Origin: Oreocharis arfaki
Lineage: Eukaryota > Chordata > Aves > Passeriformes > Paramythiidae
Length of the DNA: 64,000 nucleotides
Direction of reading: 5' to 3'
Assembly (NCBI GenBank): GCA_013398015.1
Contig: VZRR01012887.1
Span: 124,001-188,000, forward strand
Positions 44,701 to 55,164 of this stretch are shown piece after piece. Under the pieces are notes generated by a model. The model ran no database searches and was not told the origin of the DNA. It was given only the letters and a program-made list of their open reading frames with translations. The position numbers were made by a program, and so were the translations under genes. Numbering within the stretch: position 1 is the first letter of the stretch; every line of letters starts with the position of its first letter.

Positions 44701-47700
44701 TCACCATGTGAATTGAGGAAATAAACTCTTTTGGTGATTTGTATACAAAAGTTTCCCTCTGAGTAATACCACCTTTGAAGGGAATTGCTAGTACTTTTAG
44801 TTATATATACACCTATATGTGTATGTGCACCCTAACAATGGTATTAGCATAAATTTTAAATTCTGTGACTTTAGTACCAAACTTGAGAGGTTTTACTGAT
44901 TTTCAATGATGGACTATAGTTCTGCTTAAAGAGAGAAAGGGGAGAAAGCATGAAAGGTGTACATAAGACCAGACTTGTGGTCTTACACGCTTGGAGTTGT
45001 GGTACTGTAGTACCAAAAATAAATCTCTTTTTACCAAGTGGCTTTTTTTAATGCTGAAATTATCTTGAGTTTTGGCATTCCAGAGCAGACCCACAGAAGT
45101 AAAAGTAAGTTTTATAGTCACTTTTCATAGTAGAACCATGCAACAAAAAGACAAAAATCTGAGGAATTCTTTAAAAGGTTCACTATCATGGTCAATAGCT
45201 TGAAGCTCCTAAGTGAAAAACAAATGCTGTGTGCTTTTCTTTTTGTAAACAGAATGGAGGAGAAAACAATGCCAGTAATGCATCACTTGTGAGCAATCCT
45301 ACAATAACAAGTGTGTGAGTGATTGGAGTTTGGGGACAGGGTGGGGAAGAGGGAGGTGTGTAAAGTACTTAGGCTTCAAGCTAGCTGTACACAGCTGGGG
45401 GAAACACTTGGAAATATGAAGTAAATATATCATTAAACTTATGTTTGAATATTGTACATGTACTGTGTTATAAAACTTGCGCCATCTGGGTACAGCAGGG
45501 CCCATTTTCATAGTAACAAGACTTCAACGGCCATATGTAGAAAGGATGATTGTCATTTGAAAGCTGTTTTTTATAGCACACTTTTTACAGAGCATAAACA
45601 GGAAGCTCAGCTTTAACTGTAAAGAAACATGTGTAACTGGAATTGTGTTTAGCAGAGCAAAAGCTTTAATTGGTATACAGATAAATTCACATGAGCACAA
45701 AATAGAATCTTTTTAAAGATGAGCTTCACTAGGAGTGGCATCAAATTGTCTGAAGGTAGTTAACAGCTTTGGTGAATGCAAGACTTTGACTAAGTCCACT
45801 CTTCCGTCTAGAAAGGCTTCTGTGTATCCAAAAGACCTTGGTGGCCCTAAACTGAAAACAAGAGAGAATTGGTTTTCTAGATTAACTACCTTATTTTTTT
45901 CTTTACTCTTCAGTAAAATTTGTGCGAAGCTGGTAGTATTGTCTGGCTTTTCAGAAGCTGGCAAAAAGAAAACCTAATTCATTTGTTTGAGTAATACCGT
46001 ATTTAGAATTTTGCTTTTGAATGCTTAATTTGCACATTTACTAGTTGGAGGGATATGTGGGTGTGTGTTTAAGCTACAGACTATCAGGATGTATTAGGAT
46101 TTGTGTCCAATGCAGTATGAAAAATTATGGCTTGTTCCTGAGCTTTGCCTTAGACTTGTTCTCTGCATTAAATTCACATTAAGTTTTCAGACTTGAAAGA
46201 AAATCATAGTCATGCCACATGCTGCTTTTAAGAAAAATCAGTCTCCTCTGCTTAACTTTTATTTATGAGACTAGAAGAGCATGTTGAGTGTTAGCTTCAT
46301 TTAATGGAGTTTCACTCATCTGATTTGAATTTGTTCCTGCTGTGGCTGAGAGAACTCTGCCTCTTGCTGTTTTGTTAATGTCCGTTCTCAGTTACTCAGG
46401 ATATGAAATTCTGTGTTACTTTACATAACTTACAATTATCACTGTCATCTATCCTTTGAAGGATATAGCTCGGCACTTCACATTGCTTTTTGTTGCAGTT
46501 TTGACATCAAGAATACTCAAAATACGCTTGAAGCTTGATGCTGCTTATTTATAGACCTTGTGTTCTGGTATCCCTAAATTTATTTAGTTTTTGGTTTTGT
46601 TTTGGTGGGTTTTGGTTTGGTTTTTGTTGTGTTTTTTTTTTTTTTTTTGTGTTTGGTTTGGTTTTGTTTCTTTTTTTTTTCCAGTGTGACCTGGGAATTT
46701 CCAAAAAAATACCTGATGTTTTAAGAGTATTAAAATACTCGCTATTCAACAAAATCAAGTATCAGAATTCTTTTTTCTGTTTCTGTGTGTGCTCTTTTTG
46801 AATATATGAAAATCATTTGGCAGGGAGTTGTGTGTAGGTAGATGGATAGTTTTGTTCTGTTTATTCCCTCTGCCTACCCAATGTTTTCTATGATCTTTGG
46901 TAGGAGTCTGGGTGCTCAGTGCTTCTGAAGACTGAGGTATGCTTAAAGCTTCTGGTTTTGATCTGAGAACTTGTTTTGTTTTGCAGAGCTCTTTTGGGTA
47001 TTTATAGCTAAAATTATCCTTTGGGTGGGTGACCTGTTTGTGAATTTTCAAGTATGTTCCTAGCGCGGATCCTTGTCTTTGAAGCTGTTTTCTAGGGGCT
47101 CAGTGGCTCATCTGATGAGCAGGATGGGAACTCAGGATACATCATTCAGCTGTGGTAACTACAGCCAGGACTTGGATGGGGAAGTGCTTTCCCTATTAAA
47201 CCATTAAAAAGGAAAAGCAGGTAGAAAGACGGATGTCCTTATCCTCCTGCCTGTCAGAACCCTGAGGAGATCTAGCACATGCCTTGTTGGTTACTACTTG
47301 ATCTATTTGAAACTGGATTTCTGGTATATGGAATACAACATGAATTCCATTCTGTATCTTTCTGTGGTTTTTATGGAGTATGCTGCATGTTGTCTGCACT
47401 AGGAAATGCCTGGAAAAAAGGAATGTGTTTCAACTTGAAATATTCCACACTCTTGATGTGTCTATTCCTGTCAATAGCAGTAGCTTCTCCAGAGAGATGG
47501 CAGAGCTTGTTTTTAAATTGTTTCTCATTTCAATAAAGCACAAATACACTTAGACCAGTGTCTCTTGTTGGTCTGCCTGCTCCCAGGGATATTGATGGGA
47601 TGTACAAATTGTGGATACCTTTAGGAGACCTTGAAACAACAGCTACCTGCTAAACCAGTAATGTAAGCCATAGCTTTTAAAAGTGTCTTTCTCATATGAA

Positions 47701-50700
47701 CTGCAGTAAATCTTAGAAGTAGCTTCTAATACAATGATTATTTAAACAATTACTGCAAACTTTCTTCTGCTTTTTCTAAAGCAGGGTAGATGTATGTATG
47801 TGTACATATAAGTAGGTATATGTTGCACATTTTTGAAGCAGCAAACTTAAAAGTTTTTGCTTTCTTTCGGTTCCACAGAAAGAACCGTGCATCTTTATTT
47901 TGAGCCTTCATGTAAAAATTAACTTAAAGGTTGAGTTTCACAGTAGTATAAGTCTGAAATGGATCAATATAAATGCAAGGCTTTTTCACTTTAAATGTTT
48001 GTCTTATCAAATGGGAGTTTGCCAAGTTTTCTGCATCTGCTTACAGGCTGGGTATGCCCTTGCTCCTGCTTTGTGAGAACAGTGCCTAGTAACAGCCCCA
48101 CCCATACCTTGTTAGCTTTGATTTCTGCTTGTATGTAATATTCTTTATATCCAGAGGTAAGTTTTTTAAATGTTAGCTGTATTTAAAAATTAATGATGGC
48201 ACATAGGGATGTTCTAGGTGAAATCTGCACATGAAAAATTTAAAGTATTTATGCCTATATTTTACTAGCAGTCTTTTACCTGCTGTGTTTGAATTTTATG
48301 TGAGAAAGGAAGAAAAAAAACTTCTCTTAATACAAGCAATCTTAAATGTTTAGGGGGCAGAAGGGGTTCGGGAGATCAGTTGTGTAGCAGAATGTTAGCC
48401 AGGGTTGGGGTTTTAACTGGCTTGTAACTTTAGAGGTGCCTGTTTTGAAAAGCAGCACTGGAAAACCAGTGGGAAGAGCAAGCCTGTGAATCTGCCAGTC
48501 AGGCAGTGGTAGAAGTTCATCTGTGACAGTAAGATCTTGCCTGCAGCTGCTGTAAGATTTGCCCCTTCAAAGCTCTAGAGAACTTCAATTTTTCCACTGC
48601 CAGCAGAATTTCCTGGAAGGAGCTTGCCACTTTGCAGGGCTGTTGGTTTGTTAGAACGTAAAAGATTTAACATCATAACCTTGGTAAGGAAGCCTCTCTT
48701 TCAGTGGAAGTAAGGGTGAACTCAGACTTGGAGGATTTGTGAGTACGTGATTATATTTGTGTTGTAGAGTTTAATTTCCATTTTAAGTGCTTAGACAAAA
48801 AGATTTGTCCTTTTGGAAAACATAATTGTGTTAGTAGTTCAAGTATGATGAAGATGAACTGCATAGAAAAGAACACTTTAACAAACTTCTTCTGAGCTAA
48901 CTTGGTCAGGACGTTGGTGAAACTATTTTATTTGAGATGCACAATATTCCTTAATCTTAAGGAGGCAGTGTAGTAGGCACTTAAAATCCTTAGTCTAGGA
49001 AATACTGTACTTAATTTTAATCTTGCTCTTGATTTTCTTTTTGCCTAGAGTTTTAAGTCATGTTTAAATATTGTTCATTATAATAGAATGAATGTTTTTG
49101 TTAATATGCAGCTAGTAATTAAAAAAAAAGTATAGAGAGGGAGAAGGGTGCAATGGTGAAAATTACTCATTTCAGTATAGCAGTGAGAAATGTAAGGTTT
49201 TACTTTTTAGTGTTCTAGTGCAAACAGATCCTATGTTAACCTATTGCTTCCTTTTCTGACATTTTTAGTTATTTTGCTGGTTTCTCTTAAAATGCAAGAG
49301 CTCTAGTTTTACCTAATCCATCTCGCTTACATTTTGACTGTTATATGTGCTTTAGACATTCTTGAGCAGCTTCAGTGCATTTTCCCTAGCTTCGTTGCAG
49401 GTAAACATAATTTGGAAACATTTGGGGCTGTGTTTTACTGCTTTATCAGCCCTTGTTTACGCAATGCTACATAGTTTGATAGCTTTGGGGACCTTATGAT
49501 TATCTGATGGTTTCTTGAGACTAGTTGAATGCAGCTTATAAAAGCAACAACTAAGAATAGTCTTGCTTTGTAAGAGTTGCTGAGGATGCAGGAAGTATCA
49601 GCATGCTGCTATGTGTTAGTCCACTGTGGCTGCACATTTGTGTGAGAATGAACAGGACTGTTACTTTTTAAGTCAGGGAAAAATTGATCTGCTATTTCTA
49701 CATAAATTTTAAATAAAGAATATGCTACTGTACTTCTCATTTTGAGGGTAATGGAGGCCCTCATGTGGTAGAAATTAAAAGTGAAATTCTTCTACTCAGA
49801 CTTCAAGCAGGGAGAATTGTAAGCTCTAAATTTAAGAGCTTTCCTGAATGAATATTTAGCCTTAAATATCTCATATCGTAGAAATCACAGCCTTACCCTG
49901 GAATGTCTGAGTGCAGACAACTGGGTGCAAGATGGGTGTGTGGTTTGTTTTCCCCAAAAAACTTGAAAGGACACCAAAGGATTAGGGCTGTGACTTGATT
50001 TGATCTGGACTCTGATGTTGCTGCTGTTGTCTCACATAGGTGATGTGCGGTTCATAGACTATGAGTACTCTGGGTACAACTATCTGGCTTATGACATTGG
50101 AAATCACTTCAATGAATTCGCAGGTAAGAATTGGGTTTCTGAGGTAAAAGTTGACTGGTTTTATTAAAAACCCGACAAACTCATTCTTCCACGTTCTCTT
50201 TTTCTTTGTCTGTATATCTTGTTACATGCTTACAGCTGTCAGCTCGTGGTATCAGAGTGTGTTGATGTCTCATCTTGCAGGCCAGTTATGCCCTTCCTTT
50301 GCAGGTCTTCTAACCCAGAAATGGAAACATCATGTCCTAAGTTCTGGTAGAATTAGATATGTATAGAACACTCAACTTTCACCCTGTCTTGTGAAGTGAC
50401 TCAGCAGAGACAGCCCACTGTAGTGAAATATTGTGGATGGCACACTAGAGGTGTATATATTGACAATATTCTGTGTGATTCCACAGTGCCAAAAGGCAGG
50501 ATTATATGTTTTTTGTTGGTTTTGAAGGTGTACACTACGTACTTGGCCTGTCTTATAATGAGAAGTAAAGAGTAAGACTATGTCATAGGAGAAAGGTGCG
50601 AGTTTAGGAAAAAGGTATGTTTAGATTAGTTTATTTACTAGTTCAATTTTTTTTACTGTGAATGCCCATTCCTCTTACTCCATAAGGGAGAAATGACTTC

Positions 50701-53700
50701 AAGTGTATGTTGTATTATTTCAGAGCATGGGCCAGCAGGGAAAACCTACATAATGGTTAGTGCAGGTGGAAAGCACACTGTGGTGAAATGAAGAGCCTTA
50801 ATCTACCAGTTGCTTCACAAACAATGTTAAGTTTAGATAACTTAAAAAAAAAATTGGAGTGTGTACTTGGTAACTTAAGTTGTACAACTGGTAATTTAAG
50901 CATTTGGAAAGCAAGTTAAATTCTTTTACAAAATTGTATTTGAAAGCTTTTGATTTTTCATCTTATACTTCCAAAATCTGACTACATCAGTAAGAATAAA
51001 TGCACAAATACATTTTTTCGCCTATGAAGAACAGTTGTGCTTCACTTTTATTCTCTGTCCAGTAAAAATCTGAATTATTTTTTTCAGCTAAATTTATGTG
51101 GATCTAACACATGAAAGAGTTAAGGTGCTAAGAGATTGCAGTGTTCATAGTATAAGAATTATTGAGAATTCTCAGATTCCCTGGGTGTGGTAGTGGGAGT
51201 GAACTGTGACCCAAGTTTGAGACTCCTGGCAGACTCCCTATAGCCTGTGACTAAGCACTGCCAGTACAGGAAGAAAAATAGGTTAAAAATGGGTTATGGG
51301 CTCCTAATTCTACCAATGCCCTGTGGAGGAGAGAGGCAGACTCAAGTTTTCTTCAAATGTGAGCTTAATGATAACTGGATATGCATCTGGATTTGCTTGG
51401 TTATTGTGGCATACAAGTCTCTTTTCCTACAAAATAGGTAATATTTGATCTATTTGTGAGGGTTTTTTGTTTCATAATGCAAATACTTTTTCTTAAGGCT
51501 TTTCTCAAAGCCCAAGGTCTTGAATCCCAACATACAAGCAGACTCTGTCAGGCTGAAAACATAAATTTGTAATGCAGAACACTGATTTGTATGTGGGAAA
51601 TTCTTGGCAATGTGTATTTTATAAGGTTGGGTAAAAGTAAAAATGTGGGTATTTGTCCATATCAATCTGTTCCTGTGTATTGGGGTGGGAAGGGATACAG
51701 TAATGGACTACTAGTGATAGTACTAAAGGGTTTCTAATGGTCTTTTTATGCAACATAAGGTTCTAATAGTATTCTTTTCTTTTCTTAGGAGTAAATGAGG
51801 TAGACTACAGCCTTTATCCTAACAGAAAATTACAGGAGCAATGGCTGAGATCTTACCTCGAGGCCTACAAAGAATATAAAGGATTTGGCACGGAAGTCAG
51901 TGAAAAAGAAGTTGAAGTTCTGTATGTCCAAGTCAATCAGTTTGCACTGGTAAGTAACAACAACTTGATTAGAGTATTTAAAATGATGTAGAGAAACCTG
52001 ATACTCCTTGAACAAGTTGTCGTAGTTGCTATTTTCTTGAATGTGAGTATTGTGGCATGTAGAGAAAACTTCCCTAAGAAATAAAACTTTGCTGTTTTAT
52101 GGAAACTTGCTTCTCTGTTGCATATTAAAAATTCTCTGTAGAATATTCCTAGTGAAGGAGGCACTGCACGTTCAAAAAATAAGGAGATGAGCTTTGAGTG
52201 AGGATTTCTGTTGGCTGTTTATTGGTCTGGCAAGTTTTAAGTTGGCCACAGTTTATGGTGGGTCTTTGTTGAACTTTTGCTTGTAATGGTGAGAAGACAG
52301 AAGAGCAAGGTAGTGCTTCATGAAGACTTACATACTTTAAAAGCCTTTTTAAAAATAGGATGATAACATTCGGTTAAACTACAATATTTTGATTTTATTT
52401 ATTTTTTCTTTTGCGGATAAATAGGTCACTCTAGAGTCTCTTGCTGATCTTTTATCTAGATGATGTGATGGGAAATGTTACAGTAGAAGTGCTTGTATTT
52501 TTTTTTCTTTTGAAGAATAACATTCCCAGCTATATGTAGGAGGAATAATGCCAAAGTAGCCAATTTGGCCTTACTTTAGTCCTCTTTCCTACTAATTCAA
52601 GCACACCTGTTACTGTAATACACTCAGTTTTCTGGCAAAAGCTACTGGTTGCAGTGAGGAAGTATCATTAACAGGAAGATGATTATTGAACAAACTTTAA
52701 AACCAGCAGCTTGTGTGCTGCTATTCTTTCAAAATGTTAGCTGTTACTGTTAAATTCAGCTGTCCCATTGATTTAGGAAAGTTAGAGCTGCAATTAAGCA
52801 GGCTGGTGGTCTGTTTGCAAATATATATGACTGTTTTGTCAGTTTTAAACAATGGTCATAATAATGTTTAAGAGGATAGAGTTGTGTTTAGAGAACAGGT
52901 CAGGACTTGCCTATAGACGACCCATTATGCACAAACACCATGTGCTTCTCATGTCAGTTCATGTGGGAAGCTTTGTTAAGGAAATACTTGACAAAATTAA
53001 TGCATGTTGATGTAAAACAATGAGCTGGAACTCTCTGGCAAAGTTATCTGAACTACAAGTACAAGTGGACACATGGACATAGATTAGTTGCTATTTTGAG
53101 GCGTTTTCAGGTGTGTCCATGGATATCTTCTAAATTCCTGGTCAAGTGTTACGTGCAAGCTTCAGGAAGTCATTTAGGTAATTAACATGAGCAGTCATTT
53201 ACTGAAGTTCAAAGTCTGTCACTTGAAACTTGGGTGTCCAGAAATGTCTTCCACAAGGATCCTGTCAAGCTTAGGGCCATTACATGTTCATTTTGATACT
53301 AACAGTCATATCATTAATATAACCCATACTTTCAATCTGAAAGTGAACAGAGGCCTCCAGACTACTTCTCTGGACTCCTAATGGAAGTAAGTTTGGAACA
53401 GATGAGAAATTTGTGTAACTGCTGATGAATTAGAGCTTTTCTTGAAGCATTACATGTATCTTTGTCCAAGTCAGCAGTGAAAGTTAATGTAATTATAGAG
53501 GTCTAAGGGTGTAATTGAAGATTCAAAAGGAATTTCCAGTTTGTAGTGGAGTTCAATACACGTGGAATTATACAAATTTAGTTAGCAGCAGTAGAGGTGG
53601 TAGTTACATTTCTGTGCATTTTTTTAGCATGGTGTATATAGCCATACAGCAATCTACTTAATAGATGGCATATTTATAAATGCAACATTGTTTCTCTTGA

Positions 53701-55164
53701 AAATGACACATGGGGAGTTAGAGTCCAATGGATTTCCTTCTCTGTTTGCCAGTAATTTATTCTATAATACTGCTTATAAATCTCTTTGGTAAAGAGATTA
53801 AATAACTTTACAAAAAGATAGGGTTTTGAGTGTTCTCTTAAAGTCTTCTCTCTATGTGAGAACACTTCTACAGGTTAGATTTAAGATAAGGTTAATTTTT
53901 TGGTGCTAAATTTTTTTGTTTCAGGCTTCCCACTTCTTTTGGGGATTGTGGGCTCTGATCCAAGCCAAATATTCCACCATTGACTTTGATTTTCTAGGGT
54001 AAGTGTGCTTGCTATGTACAATCATGGAATACTAGAGGGTGGAAGGGACTTGTGGGGTCGTTTAGTCCAACACACCAGCTATCAGAAACTGAGATCTGAG
54101 CAACACACCTGACCTGTGTGATCATACAATAAAACTTCATTTTTAAGGGAAAACAAGGCAGTAAAAGCTGTCTGTCAGTGGTTTTTTGTTGCTTAAAGTT
54201 CTCTAAATTGTGTCCCTGGGCTAAAACACATGGTTTAAAAGGCAAGGAACATAATGTTTTTGGGCATTAGATGTTTTTGTTGGGGGGACAAAGCCCAACA
54301 AAACCAAGTTGGTCTGTGAGGTGTGCTGTCTTTGAGATACAAGACCTACATTTCCAACAGTGAGAATCAAAGATAAAGTACGAAAGAGCCTGCTTACTTA
54401 TTGCATGGAGTGTTGATCCTGGAAGTTGCTATTCTTGTTTTAAAGAGACTTTGTACCACCAATGAATGTTAAGTTCTGTTTCAGGTAGCCACCTGTGTCT
54501 TTGGCCTTTTTAAAATGGTCTTTCATGGCAACAAGCAGAGGAATTAATTTCTCCATTGGGGGACTGAACGAGGTGATACAATTCATCATTTTACCTGGTA
54601 AAAGGTCCCACTTCAGAATTTTTTGCCCAGTTTGCTGGGCTTAATTTTGTCACTTTTTAAAATAAGACCGATGTAGATTCCCAGTTATCTCAGGCTGCAG
54701 TACCTAGAAGCCACCACTAGATGGAGGGAAAACACCAGTGATAAACCCCAGAAACTTGTCCCCTTTGACACGTTTGTTTTAATCACCACGATCAGATTTC
54801 TGTGTCATTGTAGTTGTTGGACAGTCCATCAAGAAAAATTAAACACTAAAGCACTTTGATAATCCTGGAGCAGCATCTGTTTTGCAAGCTGAGAGTGGGG
54901 GGGAGGCAGAAGAGTAGTACTATAATATCATGGCTCTGTTACTAATTTCTTCCTTTGGCAGCTGCTAAGAGTCAATTTTGGAAGCGGGGTGCTGAGGTTA
55001 GTGGAATTTTGACTAGTCCTACTTAGCAAGGCTGTTGTCATGCGAAGAGTTAGCTGTTCCTAACTTGGAATGTCTCTCTCCCTTTGACCAGGTATGCAAT
55101 TGTTCGGTTTAACCAGTATTTCAAAATGAAACTGGAGGTCATGACATTAACTCTTCCTGACTAA
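32076..55164 (+). CDS. ETNK1: Ethanolamine kinase 1, complete in eight coding exons
   Basis: Phosphorylates ethanolamine with ATP, the first step of the CDP-ethanolamine route to phosphatidylethanolamine, in the cytosol. The exons (listed separately) join to 1092 coding bases, 363 residues plus stop, the same length as the short human isoform; all junctions are GT-AG and the phases agree. Visible landmarks: NKLIGCYVGD near residues 58-67 and LVRIYGNKTELLVDRDEE from about 73 (ATP-binding lobe); HAHNGW around 152-157; the Brenner motif VVLCHNDLLCKN, with His219, Asn220, Asp221 and Asn226; and the choline-kinase motif IDYEYSGYNYLAYDIGNH at 239-256, with Asp240. The N-terminal 30 residues are proline-rich and the least like other species. 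No lesion was seen in any exon. ETNK2 is the nearest alternative, but the N-terminus and the C2CD5 neighbour favour ETNK1. Confidence 0.97.
33397..33475 (-). repeat. CR1 fragment, antisense
   Basis: GTTCATAGGCTATCTTGAGT, then TTGGAAAGGGTCC and ATAATCCAACTCTTTGCTCC, an antisense CR1 tail remnant of about 80 bases. Confidence 0.65.
34955..35035 (-). repeat. CR1 fragment, antisense
   Basis: AGTTCAGGTTGAAAGGAATC, then TTGGAGGCC and CCAACCTTCTGCTGAAA, an antisense CR1 tail remnant. Confidence 0.65.
39620..40068 (+). repeat. CR1 LINE 3' end
   Basis: A plus-strand CR1 remnant: GGGACCTGGAGAATCTTTCA, then GAGGGGCTGGGTCTATTTGG, GAATAAAGGAGGCT, ACACTGGAATATGCTGCTGG and GGAGGTCCCTTCC near the end. A run of G at 39783-39791 lies inside it. 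Confidence 0.85.
41616..41875 (+). CDS. ETNK1: ETNK1 coding exon 2
   Basis: Residues 53-138 plus two bases, from LFTDGITNKLIG to NPDIF. Acceptor TTTTCAG, donor CAG|GTAAGC. It holds the ATP-lobe strands and the conserved FRVLQAHGCAPQLYCTFNNG stretch. The ATG upstream at 41583 is in the intron and not needed. Confidence 0.97.
41876..42590 (+). other. ETNK1: ETNK1 intron 2
   Basis: 715 bases, no repeat or gene recognised. It ends in a T-rich tract and AG. Confidence 0.9.
42591..42731 (+). CDS. ETNK1: ETNK1 coding exon 3
   Basis: Residues 139 (split) to 185, beginning RLIARQLAKIH and ending EGVNK. Acceptor TTTTTTTTAG, donor AG|GTGGGT. Contains HAHNGW: His154 and Asn155 correspond to human His243 and Asn244 of the long isoform. 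Confidence 0.97.
42732..43444 (+). other. ETNK1: ETNK1 intron 3
   Basis: 713 bases of AT-rich sequence; nothing recognised. Confidence 0.9.
43445..43587 (+). CDS. ETNK1: ETNK1 coding exon 4
   Basis: Residues 186 (split) to 233 plus one base. Acceptor TGAAAAG, donor GAG|GTAGGT. Carries the catalytic Brenner motif with His219-Asn220-Asp221 and Asn226. Confidence 0.97.
43588..50039 (+). other. ETNK1: ETNK1 intron 4
   Basis: 6.5 kb, AT-rich. It includes a G/T-rich low-complexity tract at 46570-46682. No CR1 or LTR end recognised. No open frame here resembles a known exon; an alternative last exon cannot be excluded. Confidence 0.85.
46570..46682. repeat. GT-rich low-complexity tract with T runs
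   Basis: Loose GGTTT units with a T run of about 18 and another near its end. It resembles the tract at 21480-21605. The frames crossing it are low-complexity artefacts. Confidence 0.85.
50040..50123 (+). CDS. ETNK1: ETNK1 coding exon 5
   Basis: Residues 234 (split) to 261 plus one base, GDVRFIDYEYSGYN to NEFA. Acceptor CACATAG, donor CAG|GTAAGA. Holds the metal-binding Asp240 of the IDYE motif. Confidence 0.97.
50124..51788 (+). other. ETNK1: ETNK1 intron 5
   Basis: 1.7 kb with no recognised repeat or gene. Confidence 0.9.
51789..51949 (+). CDS. ETNK1: ETNK1 coding exon 6
   Basis: Residues 262 (split) to 315, VNEVDYSLYPNRKLQ to VNQFAL. Acceptor TTTTCTTAG, donor CTG|GTAAGT. Ends in phase 0. 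Confidence 0.97.
51950..53924 (+). other. ETNK1: ETNK1 intron 6
   Basis: 2 kb, AT-rich, with nothing recognised apart from short T and A runs. Ends with a good polypyrimidine tract and TTTCAG. Confidence 0.9.
53925..53998 (+). CDS. ETNK1: ETNK1 coding exon 7
   Basis: Residues 316-339 plus two bases, ASHFFWGLWALIQAKYS to DFDFL. Acceptor TGTTTCAG, donor GG|GTAAGT. Confidence 0.97.
53999..55091 (+). other. ETNK1: ETNK1 intron 7
   Basis: 1.1 kb. A CR1 tail remnant starts about 20 bases after the donor (54020-54085). Nothing else recognised. Confidence 0.9.
54020..54085 (-). repeat. CR1 fragment, antisense
   Basis: AATCATGGAATACTAGAGGG, then TGGAAGGGACTTGTGGGGTC and TTAGTCCAACACACC, a short antisense CR1 tail. 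Confidence 0.75.
55092..55164 (+). CDS. ETNK1: ETNK1 coding exon 8 (last)
   Basis: Residues 340-363, ending FKMKLEVMTLTLPD, stop TAA at 55162-55164. Acceptor TTGACCAG. The FNQYFKMK block is typical of the family C-terminus. Confidence 0.97.

Noticed and set aside
46535..46801. 88-codon hydrophobic frame rich in F, G and V
   Set aside because: It comes from the G/T-rich tract; hydrophobicity is a by-product of the base composition.
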